A DNA stretch of 64,000 nucleotides from Bagarius yarrelli (Eukaryota > Chordata > Actinopteri > Siluriformes > Sisoridae), in assembly GCA_005784505.1 (NCBI GenBank), contig VCAZ01000018.1, forward strand, positions 1,041,316-1,105,315, written 5' to 3'. This document shows, one piece after another, positions 1-9,256 of this stretch. Every line of letters starts with the position of its first letter. Position 1 is the stretch's first letter. The translations under genes were made by a program, and so were the position numbers. The notes below the pieces were generated by a model, which was given only the letters and a program-made list of their open reading frames with translations, was not told the origin of the DNA and did not search any database.

Positions 1-140
1 ACCAAGACAATAAGAGAGACCGACCAAGACGAAGCGAGAGAGACAGCCTGAGACGCAGAGAGAGACGACGACAGAGAAAAAGACAAAGACAGAAACGGCG
101 AGAAAGAGGGAGGCAGACGGACAAAGAGAGAGAGAGATTG
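1..140. repeat. purine-rich GA/GAC low-complexity tract
   Basis: Almost every base on the + strand is A or G, built from gagaga and gacgac blocks with several CpGs. It could be a decayed GA microsatellite or part of a GA-rich untranslated leader. Nothing in the sequence decides between these. Confidence 0.8.
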
Positions 141-685
141 GGAAGCTAATTAGTTATTAGTTTTTCTTAGATTTTATTCGATTGATGAAGTTTATGGCAC
201 TTTTTTATGACTTTTTACTAGGATTAGTTGTTGTTGTTTTTTTTCACAGCAAGTTTTAATTTTTGCTTCTTTTTCCTTTTTTTACCCTTAATTTTTTAGT
301 TTTTTTAGCTAAATTGCAGTTCTGTTCCGGTTTCCTCTCATTACACGCTGTTGACTTCCTGTCACACTGTTTCGATTCGCCTTTTCATTTTCTGAAACAA
401 TCCGATTGGACCAATTTCACCATCACTTCCCGAAAACCCATTCCGTCCTTTTATTATGTCCTGTTCTGCAGTCGTCCTCCTGTTCGCAGTGGGGGTTAAC
501 ATTGTTTGCGTGCAGCGACACACACGACCCTGTTGGTCTAGTGTGAAAATCGATATCGGGGAAAATGCTATTAGGTGGAAAGAATCGGAGCGCTCTAATC
601 TATAGCTATAAAACTGATCAGGAGTCCGAGAGAAAATGTGACTGAAGCTTTGATTAGGACGAGTCACAATCGTTCTACATCCCAG
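141..685. other. unassigned non-coding sequence, T-rich
   Basis: T-rich single-copy-looking sequence. The short open frames here show no family resemblance. No exon, promoter or transposon signature was recognised. Confidence 0.5.
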
Positions 686-686
686 G

Positions 687-711
<25 letters not shown>
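686..711. repeat. (GT)13 microsatellite
   Basis: Uninterrupted GT dinucleotides, a typical vertebrate microsatellite and probably length-polymorphic. Confidence 0.97.
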
Positions 712-717
<6 letters not shown>

Positions 718-1102
718 CTGTCTTTGAAAAAACTGCATTACAATCCAATGTTTTTGTGTATTTGTTTTGTTGTAGGAATCAATTATACGAGTCTCAGTTA
801 ATGAGCTTGTTACCATAGCAACTAGTGTAATGAACCCCTTGGGCGCTGTTTGAAACTTACTACCCGTTTGCCTACGTTAGTTAAACTGATGTAAATATAT
901 ATATATATTTAATTTCCGTTCTACTAAATTTGAACTTCTAAATGTTCAAGAAGGAAATTTAGGATTTGAACTATTTTAATTGCCTATTTCAACAGTGACG
1001 TTACTGATTTCGGGGGTAAAAAAAACACATTTGTTTTTTGCCATCATTTACCTGAAGTGAATGTTTTTGCCCCTACGATGTTTTACTGCTTTATTTTTTT
1101 TT
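712..1102. other. unassigned non-coding sequence
   Basis: AT-rich sequence with a short TA run near 895-908. No coding or mobile-element signature was seen. Confidence 0.5.
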
Positions 1103-1117
1103 GGTGCTCCCTAGTGG
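1103..1117 (-). promoter_or_regulatory. CTCF-like motif, minus strand
   Basis: The reverse complement reads ccactagggagcacc. It matches 14 of 15 positions of the commonly used CTCF core consensus (CCASYAGRKGGCRSY). It lies in one arm region of an inverted repeat that also holds a second motif at 1151-1165. Binding is inferred from the motif only. Confidence 0.45.
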
Positions 1118-1180
1118 AAAGAGCTAAAATTTGCTCATTTTAATCGTTGGCCACCAGGTGGCGCTTTTAGCTCTTTACAC
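1114..1180. repeat. inverted repeat with 16-bp arms around the CTCF-like pair
   Basis: The arm at 1114-1129 (gtggaaagagctaaaa) and the arm at 1165-1180 (ttttagctctttacac) are complementary at 15 of 16 positions and separated by 35 bp. It may be a small MITE core or a palindromic regulatory module. Confidence 0.7.
1151..1165 (+). promoter_or_regulatory. CTCF-like motif, plus strand
   Basis: ccaccaggtggcgct matches the CTCF core consensus at all 15 positions. It points away from the minus-strand motif 33 bp upstream, giving a divergent pair. Insulator or loop-anchor function is an inference. Confidence 0.55.
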
Positions 1181-1181
1181 A

Positions 1182-1564
1182 TGCTTGAGCAATAGCAATA
1201 TAAAGCTTACTTTTTGGCTTTTATGAGGAGTGTATGTGTGGGGAGAGGGGGTTGTGTAAGTGGAGGGAAGGGGTTTGAATGTCTCATTTCCTATTTCCTG
1301 AGTACCACTTGTATGTTTCCCTCTTTACTCCTGATGGCCGTCTGGAGTCTGGAGGGGCAGCCGCAGAAGACCCGATCCCTCTCACATATGTCACTAACAT
1401 AACTAAAGGGTAATAAATTTGCGGTGTATGATTGACTTTTTGAAGATTTTTGAAGTTATGGCCAAACCACTAGTGAAAAACAACACCACCTGGATTAAAA
1501 TGCCCCAACAGTGAACAAGCGTTAATTTCCCCTTTCTGACCAATCAGAATTCAGGAGTGCTTCG
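1182..1564. other. unassigned non-coding sequence
   Basis: Contains ctgaccaatcagaat near 1536, a motif that recurs near 6649, so it may be a fragment of a dispersed repeat. No gene was recognised. Confidence 0.45.
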
Positions 1565-1949
1565 AGTTTTAGTTATTTAACTGTTACAATATACAGAGGT
1601 TTAACTGAATATCCTGAGAAGCTTGAACCTTCAGCTTCCACCACAGATTTTCTATTGGATTAAAATCTGGAGACTGACTAGGACCTCAGTTTGCTTCTTC
1701 TTGTGCCACTCCTTTGTTACCTTTGCGATGTGTTTTGGTTCATTACCCATACCGATCCAAGACCTATTTTCAATGCCATAGTTGATGGAAGAAGGTTCTC
1801 ATTCAAGATTTGACAGTTCATGGCTTCATCCATCATCCTTTTTGATGCTGTAAAGTTGTCCTGTCCCCTTAGCAGTAAAAAAACATAAATGTTTCCAAAA
1901 GCATAATGTTTCCACCTCCATGTTTGACAATGGTGATGGTGAAGGGATT

Positions 1950-2250
1950 GTGTGGGGTCACCGATCAATAAGTCCATCATTTGCCAAAGCACCAGCAACC
2001 ATAGTTCATAATGCTGTCCGGGTTCTTCCTGACAGTTTCCATGACCTTTAATGCAGGGGTGTTCAAACTTGGTCTTTGGGGGTCGGGGTGTCCTGCAGAA
2101 CTTGCCTTAACACACCTACCTGTAAGTTTCAAATGTACCTAGCAAGATCTGGATTAGTTGGTTTAGGTGTGTTTGATTAGGGTTGGAGCTTAACTCTGCA
2201 GGACACCAGTCCTCGAAGAATATCTGAAATGTCTTAAGGTCCTACAGGCC
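1950..2250. repeat. segment inserted in the Tc1 remnant, homologous to 3314-4036
   Basis: 1950-2053 matches 3314-3417 closely, starting gtgtggggtcaccgatcaat. 2054-2212 is a MITE matching 3418-3602. 2216-2250 (tatctgaaatgtct, then cctacaggcc) matches 4003-4036. The copy lacks about 400 bp present in the 3.3-4.0 kb version. Confidence 0.75.
2054..2212. mobile_element. hAT-type MITE, 3' end lost
   Basis: Starts caggggtgttcaaacttgg after the 8-mer ctttaatg, and continues with the arms and centre typical of the element at 3418-3602. The right terminal repeat is missing and runs into a different sequence at about 2213. Confidence 0.75.
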
Positions 2251-2796
2251 GTGTTCTTAATTGTCATAGGCAGCATTCCTTCTGCTTCAAACAGCTCGAT
2301 TTTGGTCTCCTCTGAATCATTCCGTTTTTTTTTGGTAAATTTAGACGAGTGTGTACATGTGCTTTCTTGCGGACGCTGCAGGATTTTATTTATTATGATA
2401 AATCTCGACGAATTAAATTGATTATGAATTCAACGCTAACTGTCACTATAGTGCGACTTATTATTAGCCGTTTATTTGTTTTAGATAGAACAGATTATTT
2501 TCTACTTTAAACCCACACATTTTTAAACATTTTCACTAACCAATCACAAGAGAGCGAGAAAGAGCTTTTACATGAACCGGAAGTTAAATTAGCATTAAAA
2601 ATGGAGGAACATTTTTTTTTTTGTCCAGCTATAACTGTATTAATCTTAGTTTTCGTAAAGGGTCATAACATCTTGTTTCCTTTATCCTTATCCTTTCCGT
2701 GTTTTTTCAATATTACTATCATTTGAACAAAAGGATAGTAAAGATAAACTGAGATCCGATTACAAACAAGAGAGAGCTTTAACAAAAAAAGAAGGT

Positions 2797-2806
2797 CCAT
2801 ATATGG
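2797..2806. promoter_or_regulatory. perfect CArG box (SRF-site candidate)
   Basis: ccatatatgg fits CC(A/T)6GG exactly and is palindromic. A second identical 10-mer lies 120 bp downstream. Such pairs are common in SRF-controlled vertebrate promoters and enhancers. Function here is inferred. Confidence 0.45.
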
Positions 2807-2916
2807 TCATAGTCTTTTTAACCCTATACACTTGTTGCTTTTTTGAAAACAAAGAGGAGGATGAAGGAAAAAAATGTAAAAATCCAACTTTTTTATACAG
2901 TTACAATTAACACGTT

Positions 2917-2926
2917 CCATATATGG
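2917..2926. promoter_or_regulatory. second perfect CArG box
   Basis: Identical ccatatatgg, followed about 50 bp later by a TATA-like tataaaac. The flanks of the two boxes differ, so this is not a recent tandem duplication. Confidence 0.45.
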
Positions 2927-2975
2927 GCGTTGCTTCCTGTCTCAGCTTTGCTGACGCTACACTAAAAGTAGTGTG

Positions 2976-2983
2976 TGTATAAA
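2976..2983 (+). promoter_or_regulatory. TATA-like element downstream of paired CArG boxes
   Basis: gtataaaacagg is a fair TATA box. A start site would fall near 3005. No recognisable first exon follows, so this may be coincidental. Confidence 0.25.
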
Positions 2984-3313
2984 ACAGGAAGGGGGAAAAT
3001 GACTTTAGCTGTAATGCTAATTTGTTGTTTAGGAGAACAGGGTAGAGATTCCTCACCCTGTCTCAGGTTTGAATAGCTCCGCATTCACAAATATCCACGT
3101 TAGCACAATTAGCTCTTGTGTTGTCTTTGTTGCTAATAAAAAAGAGACTGGGTGTTAATATTTTGAAAGATGTCCAACAATTGTCACAGTTGGATTCTGT
3201 GTGTGGTTTAAAAGCTCGACTCAAATCTATAAAACACTTTAAAAGCATTTATATTTGATAGCAGAGCCACCAGAAAGTCTATTAAACCCAACAACCAAGC
3301 CAGAGGCGGGGTC

Positions 3314-4036
3314 GTGTGGGGTCACCGATCAATAAAACCATCATTTGCCATAGCACCAGCAGCCATAAGTCATAGTGCTGTCTGGGTTCTTCTAGACAGT
3401 TTCTCTGACCTTTAATGCAGGGGTGTCCAAACTTGGTCCTGGAGGGATGGTGTCCCACAGAGTTTAGCTCCAACTTGCCTTAATACACCTACCTGTAAAT
3501 TTCAAATGTACCTAGCAAGATCTTGATTTGTTGGTTTAGGTGTGTTTGATTAGAGTTCGTGCAGGACACCGGCCATCCAGGACAAGAGTTTGGACACCTC
3601 TGCTTTAATGGCATAAAACTTGGTTGTGAATTCTGGGAGACCTCTCAGAGCTTCAGCTGGAGCGTTTGGTAGGCTCTGTTGTTGCACTAGGCAAGGCAGA
3701 GCAAGTTTATTTATTTAGCACAGTTTATACAGAGTGGTAATTCAGGGTGTTTCAAACAATTCTTTGAAATGAATGAAAACAGTTAACAATATATTAATTA
3801 CAGTTAGTTGGCATGTATAGCAGTGCTCATTTAGTAAAAGCAAGACGAAATGTCTGGATTTAAAGATGGCCACTGATTTAGCACATCTGATCTCTAAGCA
3901 TAATAGCTAAAATCAGATTTCCCTTGTTTATCATGAACGCTCGGTATGTATAACTGACTTTATCCTAATAATCTGAGTGATTTGAGTGTTTTGTTTTCAG
4001 TGAGAATATCTGAAATGTCTTTAGGTCCTACAGGCC
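3314..4036. repeat. longer version of the segment also found at 1950-2250
   Basis: Shares both its left 104 bp and its right 34 bp with the copy inside the Tc1 remnant. It holds a complete MITE and the 3' part of an L2-like LINE between them. Confidence 0.7.
3418..3602. mobile_element. hAT-type MITE with intact 8-bp target-site duplication
   Basis: The element begins caggggtgtccaaacttgg and ends with the near-complement ttggacacctctg. It is flanked by ctttaatg at 3410-3417 and 3603-3610. The 8-bp duplication and CAG...CTG termini are diagnostic of hAT-superfamily elements. The 185 bp is two arms around a short centre and has no coding capacity, so it needed a transposase in trans. Confidence 0.88.
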
Positions 4037-4370
4037 ATTGAGTGACTTATAAACGAGTAACTGGCAGCCATTGTTCGAACCTGAGAACCGGTGTGATATG
4101 ATAAAATTTACTGGTTTTGGTCAAAATCCTGGTGTCAGTGTTCTGTATGTCTGATGGTCTTTTAGGGAAGGGTGGTCAGAAGTGTGTTACAGTAGTCTAG
4201 TCTACTGGTGATAAAGGCATGAACAAGAGTCTCCATAACCTGACTGGGAACAAAACCCCAAATTCTAGCAATGTTTTTCAGGTCTGACTTCAGAATTAAA
4301 TCAAGATTCCTGACTTGATTTTGGGTTGTTTGTCCCCTGGAATCCCTAGCCGTGATGGGCAATTTGGATC
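3690..4370 (-). mobile_element. L2-type LINE, 3' portion, minus strand
   Basis: The left end (ggcaaggcagagcaagttta) is the antisense of a common teleost LINE 3' end. The minus strand at 4362-4162 translates to VRNLDLILKSDLKNIARI and later HAFITSRLDYCNTLL. The latter is the conserved C-terminal block of reverse transcriptases of L2-like LINEs. The copy is 5'-truncated, as usual, with only the last part of ORF2 left and frame breaks beyond it. Confidence 0.8.
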
Positions 4371-5224
4371 TTTCTTATTATGATGTAAACACTAAAGGGT
4401 GTTCAACTGGACGGCTTCTTATGGGTGCTTGAGATGGACTGGACACTTAGCCAGGATAGACTTCCACCTCTTGAAATTTCTTTTGAAAGGTTCACCTATG
4501 ATTTTATGGCAGTCCAGATCCTTTGTCATCATACATTTAAGGATTGAGCAGTTGAGAGTTCAGAGCTAAGAGCCTGCCAGTAGTGGCAGTTTGGTAGTGC
4601 TAAAAATGGAACCCATAATCTTCCAATACAACAGCCTAAACACAGATCTACCCCTTTTCAAAAACAACTGGACTACTTGAGAGATTAAATCCAGCACCAA
4701 CACCGGTCTCAGGCTGAGGAGAACAGGTTATAAATCGAGATGTTGAGCTGGAACATCTCTCTCATGTCCATGCCAAACCTCGGATCAGCTCTGGGAGGCT
4801 GGACATGGCTTTGAGCCGGAGGACAAGAATCAATCATGTAAGAGGGCCGCAATCTGGGCAACAGGCTTGTGTCATTGTGCCAGCATAAATGCCAGACACA
4901 AACAGAGCCTAGAGCTGAGGGAGGTCACCAGTCTGGATCATTCACGGCTTTTGGAGAGAAAAAAAGAGTTGAATTTATTGTTGGCTGATGGAAAATTCCT
5001 GCTTCGCCACGTTGCCTTAAACCCTTTTATGCAAATGATGCAAAATAAACAGGTGGGTTTATTAGAAATTATTAAGGACTTGAGTATTCATAATTTATTA
5101 ATATTTTTACTTATTGATAGACAGGAAGTGAGGTGGGAGATAGAAAGATCCAAGAGCCAGGATTTGAAGTCGTCGATGGCCTAGAGTGCAGTAGCTTCCC
5201 ATAAGGCTACCGAGCTAAGGCGTG
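4371..5224. other. unassigned non-coding sequence
   Basis: Moderate GC around 4690-4960. The stretch 4903-4943 (gagggaggtcaccagtctgg) resembles 32525-32566, so part of it is a dispersed repeat. No protein was recognised. Confidence 0.45.
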
Positions 5225-5276
5225 CACTATGTATGCAAAAGTATTGCCACACCTGACCATCATATCTATATGGCGT

Positions 5277-5744
5277 CATCTGAAATCACATGCTACTTAT
5301 CTTCTACATTTTGAGTAAGTACGTCCTCATAGCATAATTACTATGAATAAAATTACTACATCCGCCATTTTGCACCATTGACACGTGACAGCAGTGTGAA
5401 TTCAATGTTGGATCATTTTGACCCGAATGACATCAAACAAGTGCAATTTACCTACAAGAAACAATGTTTTAAAGCACTTAAAGCTAATTAAAGCTTTAAG
5501 TAGCACTTAAAGCTAATTAAAGCACTTCTTCATATGATTAGTCGTCTGTCCCTCCACCTTATGGGATAGTTGTGTGTTCCTTGCATGCATATTTAAAAAT
5601 CCCAGCAGTAGCTAAAAATCATCTGGGAACTTTTTGCATACAATAATTCACAAACTAAGGATTCGGAAATACCACTAGATTTGCGTACTCTGTTTCGCAC
5701 ACTATATAGTGTCTAAGTATGCAACTTCGGATGGGGGCAATTGT
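5277..5744. mobile_element. MITE-like insertion within the Tc1-like remnant
   Basis: Contains gagtaagtacg, an internal ccgccattttgcacca and a right end rich in cacactatatagtg followed by agtatgcaacttcgga. These resemble a family of teleost non-autonomous DNA elements with tagtatgcgatttcgga-type ends. The boundaries are approximate and no TSD was confirmed. Confidence 0.45.
5473..5524. repeat. two-copy 29-bp tandem duplication
   Basis: agcacttaaagctaattaaa occurs at 5473 and again at 5502, inside the MITE-like insertion. Confidence 0.85.
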
Positions 5745-6030
5745 ATTTTTTAACGTTCTATTCCAGATGTTAGTCTTACTTTCCTCTTATAATAACCCCC
5801 ACACTTCTTGAAAGTCTTTCCACTAGATTGGGTCATGTAACTGTGTTGATTTGTTGAGGTAAGGAGGTCTGGGGTTTAGTCGGGTTCCAGTTGAGCCCAA
5901 AGATGTTCGCTTTAAAGGGGGTTGAGTCGGAATCAGGACTCTGTACAGGACATGAAAGTTCTTCTATTCCAAAACATTCAGAACACAGAATGTCTTCATG
6001 GAGATTCGCTTGAAAAAGACGCACTTATGT

Positions 6031-6682
6031 AGGTGGACCAAAACAATTTGGTTCTTACCGGAACATTTTGTTTGAACATGAGGATGCGTTCATAATTATG
6101 CTTCTGTATAATTCATTGCATTTTTCCAGCCATTTCTCCTGAGCATAATATTATCACTTACTGATGAATGTGATTAGTAGATAATTACATACTAAGCGAT
6201 AAATGTGCATTCATTATTTTAATACTTATAATTATAATTTTAGCGTTGGTCAATTAATTAGATGTTAGTGTTATCGGATAGCAACTTTAGCGAAGCGTTC
6301 AAGCTTAGCCATGTTATTTACAGGCTGAAAACACAGCACCGGAACGTGCGTGCAAAGTCAATTTCATAATACAGATATAATGGTATATACAAAGACGGCC
6401 ATTTTGCAGAAGCTGGAAAATTGTTGGAAATGTTTTTGCAATTTAAAGGACAACACATTGCATCACTTAAAAATATATATATATATTTTTAGCCCTAATA
6501 TACATATGTGTAGCATGACTCTTTATCTACTGTAATAGTGCCCCTGGTTATATGTAGAAAGTATTAATGTACAGACAGCAGAAATTTGTGATGTGCTTTA
6601 GCATTATTAATTAAAGCTACTGTTCTGGAAAAAATAAACGACTTACTGTCTGACCAATCAGAATGCGGAATTGCGCCAAATG
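6031..6682. other. unassigned AT-rich non-coding sequence
   Basis: AT-rich DNA with a short TA run near 6473-6487. Repeat fragment ctgaccaatcagaat sits near 6650. No gene was seen. Confidence 0.5.
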
Positions 6683-6733
6683 GTTCCACTAGGTTCCTGA
6701 TCTGCATCCACTAGGTTCCTGACCTGCATCCAC
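6683..6733. repeat. 22-bp tandem duplication
   Basis: tccactaggttcctgatctg and tccactaggttcctgacctg follow one another, with the start of a third unit. One base differs between the two. Confidence 0.9.
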
Positions 6734-7227
6734 TTAAAGCAAGTAGTTTATCTGGGTTATTCCTGAAAAATAGATATATAATATATATAAAGAGAGAGGG
6801 AGGGAGAGTGCTAATCCCATTCAAGAATGATACTGAGAATAACATCCATATCGAGGATGAATGAACTTTCCAGCTGAAAGCTGCTTGTTTGATTAGGCTT
6901 GTTGTTGTGTGATGACTTTTCGAGCTGGGCAAGCGTAAGCTCTAAAGGTTAAGTGCATACACTTCAGAGCTGTTTTAGTGTTACAGCTAGGGGCAAACAT
7001 GCCCTAATAATCTTGGCAGTTGGTCTCGGTGGATATAGCATCTACGCATTAATCTCTCCTTACTGCAGAAAAAGTACAAGGTATGTGGGCGTAGCATGTT
7101 TTTAAATATTTAACCTACAATTTCTACATTTATTGATTCATGTCTAATATCCTACTGTAAATTAGTTCAATTCTAATTTTTATAGATCTAACAAATAATC
7201 AGATTTCTGGACATTTAAGCCTTTTGC
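6734..7227. other. unassigned non-coding sequence
   Basis: Includes a short GA-rich run near 6790-6807. Nothing else was recognised. Confidence 0.5.
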
Positions 7228-7310
7228 CATTATTGGATATCGGTGTTGGAATATTGGATCCGCCAATAGATGGAATCATCCTGTGGACCTTTTTGAGAAT
7301 TTTGAACAAT
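7228..7310. repeat. dispersed repeat fragment, related to 63700-63775
   Basis: Shares ggatatcggt, ttggatcc.cca and gtggac..ttttgagaa in the same order with a stretch near the window's right end. It resembles a fish DNA-transposon family rich in atcggtatcgg motifs. The family assignment is tentative. Confidence 0.45.
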
Positions 7311-7599
7311 GCTGCTTTGACATAATGCATCATAGGGAGAGACGCAGTGTCATACAGCATATATTGTAGAGCATTTTATAATGTCGGGTAACCGTCAACT
7401 TGAATTCAAACCAAAAACTGTAAATGCCCTAAATGAGACATCATTACCCTATTAAGTTTATTTGAAAAAAATTCAGCTAAATGATGCCTTGTATAGTTAG
7501 AGACGTATTAAAAATGGATGTCATTCATATAAATTCCACATGGTGTAATTGAGTCATGGGTGTCATTGAGTCATTTGGGTAAAAAGAAATATGTGAAAG

Positions 7600-7825
7600 G
7601 AAATCATTTTATTTAAAAGTGAATGAGTAATCTGGAAGAATCGCAAAAATAAATAAATATATTAAAAGGACCACGTGACAGTAAGTAAATCATTTAGAAA
7701 AATTCTAACCTAAAGTATGTGAATCTTTTAAATAGTACCTGAATGAATCATCTGGAGGAAGCACATGTAAAAGTCATGATTCATTTGGAAGCATCACATA
7801 CAGAAATAACTGCGTTACCTGTGCC
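7600..7825. repeat. degraded flank of the 34-bp minisatellite
   Basis: Imperfect units such as gtgaatgagtaatctggaag, gtaagtaaatcatttag and gaatgaatcatctggagga extend the array leftward with indels and low identity. Confidence 0.6.
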
Positions 7826-8408
7826 ACACATAATAGTAAATAAATCATTTGGATCAATCACACACAATAATAAATGAATCACCCAGATCATTCACACACA
7901 AGGTAAATAAATCATCTGGATCAATCACACATGATAGTAACAATAATTATTCGGATCAATCACACACGATAATAAAAGAATCATTCGGATTAATCACACA
8001 CGATAGTTAATGAATCGTCTAGATCAATCACGCATCATAGTAAATGATTTATCCAGCTTAATCAAACACGATAGCAAATTAATTATCCATGTAAATCACA
8101 CACGATAATAAATGAATCATCCGGATCAATCACACACGATAGTAAATGAATCATCTGGATCAATCACACACGATAGTAAATGAATCATCCGGGTCAATCA
8201 CACACGATAGTTAATGAATCATCTGGGTCAATCACACACGATAGTAAATGAATCATCCGGATCAATCACACACAATAGTAAATGAATCATCCGGGTCAAT
8301 CACACACGATAGTAAATGAATCATCTGGGTCAATCATACACGATAGTAAATGAATCATCCGTGTCAAACAAATACTATAGTAAATTAATCATCCGGATCA
8401 ATCACACG
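7826..8408. repeat. 34-bp minisatellite, about 17 units
   Basis: The unit combines aatgaatcatccggatcaat with cacacacgatagta. Units between about 8095 and 8360 differ by one or two bases, mainly c/t and a/g at the ccgg/ctgg and gat/ggt positions. Outer units are more diverged. There are no unique spacers, so this is a tandem repeat and not a CRISPR-like array. Confidence 0.95.
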
Positions 8409-9027
8409 AGTTAAATATTAGAGTTAGAGATTTCAAGGTTAATAATAGTAATAGCCATCATCATGTTAACGTAATTATTTCTTTCGACAGTAAGCGAATT
8501 GATGTGTGTTTGTGTATTATTGTTGTCAGGATTTTAGTTCCTACACTAAGAGGAACCATTAGCATTATTCCTCAAACAGCGCTCGTTATTCAGTCTGATT
8601 TACACACACAAACACACAACGCATTTCAGATGCTACTTCTGTACCATCACAGTGCTCATGCTGTTTCCTGCTGTGCTGTAATCATCTGGATCAAACAGAG
8701 AATGTTCGTTTTAGTTTATTACTGTTAGCATTTTTCCAGAAGGAAATAATATCGAGCTAGCAGACAGGAAGCTGGTGAAAGTGTCAGATGGTTCTTTTTG
8801 TTTTTACATGTGGTTCCTTCCTATGATTTGTTTTTTTACATTTGTGACATTAATTTTTAATTGAGTTATGCACAAAAGCTACTTTATTGATCTCTTATGT
8901 TTGTTGGGTTTTTTGTATTTTTTGTCCAATTATTTTTTTTCACATTTTTTGTGTGATTTTTTTTCCTTTCCTTTTCTTTTCCTTTTCTCTTTCTTTCTTC
9001 AATTTCTATTTTTATTTATTAAATTAT
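8409..9027. other. unassigned non-coding sequence ending in a T-rich tract
   Basis: 8930-9000 is a pyrimidine-rich low-complexity stretch (tttcctttcc repeats). The open frame across it is phenylalanine and leucine only and is not a gene. The rest is unrecognised. Confidence 0.5.
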
Positions 9028-9256
9028 TTATCTTCTATACCCTAATTCGGGGTCACAGGAATCTGCTGAAGTCTATTCCAGCCGTCTCTGAAAGGTCTAA
9101 AGACAGGAGGGGTACACCCTGGACATCACAGGGCCACACACACTCACTCCTATGGGCAATTTAGAATCACCAATCAATCTAACATATGTGTTTTTGGACT
9201 GTAGGAGGAAACCGGAGAACCCAGAGTAAACCCATGCAAGCACAGGGAGAACATGC
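9028..9256 (-). mobile_element. V-SINE, minus strand, head truncated
   Basis: Reverse complement carries the V-SINE central region (catgttctccctgtgcttgc, then ggtttcctcctacagtccaa), a gattgattggtgattct stretch, and the distal part ending near gaccccgaattagg. The tRNA-like head is absent because the copy stops where the LINE at 9256 begins. Confidence 0.8.

Larger units (their letters stand above)
1565..2330 (-). mobile_element. Tc1/mariner transposase remnant, interrupted
   Basis: Minus-strand translation gives pieces of a Tc1-family (DD34E) transposase in the right order. ETKIELF lies near 2322-2291. A KHGGG-like piece near 1930 is followed by MDEAMNCQILNENLLPS and ALKIG near 1770-1850. SPDFNPIENLW, around the catalytic Glu, lies near 1690-1640. 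The frame is broken by shifts and stops. The stretch 1950-2250 does not belong to the transposase and matches 3314-4036 instead. It is a dead copy, not a gene. Family assignment rests on conserved Tc1 motifs. The exact ends are uncertain because I could not find the terminal repeats. Confidence 0.8.
2331..3313. other. unassigned non-coding sequence holding a promoter-like cluster
   Basis: Unique-looking AT-rich DNA. The notable content is two CArG boxes and a TATA-like site, listed separately. No exon with good splice sites was recognised downstream. Confidence 0.5.
5225..6030 (-). mobile_element. Tc1-like element remnant, split by a MITE-like insertion
   Basis: The left terminal sequence (cactatgtatgcaaaagtat, then cacacctgacc) is a Tc1-like terminus seen in many fish copies. 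The minus strand at 6000-5770 carries FGIEEL, CPVQSPD and GLNWN pieces of the C-terminal catalytic region (consensus near SPDLNPIEHLWDEL), followed by the antisense of its 3' tail (ataataacccccacac, then ttgaaagtctttccac). The terminus and coding relic are separated by about 470 bp of a different element. Confidence 0.7.

Noticed and set aside
362..748. 128-codon minus-strand frame at the left end
   Set aside because: Passes through the GT microsatellite (Thr-His run) with no family resemblance.
7826..8408. Regular repeats resembling a CRISPR array
   Set aside because: Units are contiguous with no unique spacers, and the DNA is vertebrate.
8868..9164. 98-codon frame
   Set aside because: Phe/Leu-rich reading of a T-rich tract joined to an antisense V-SINE.
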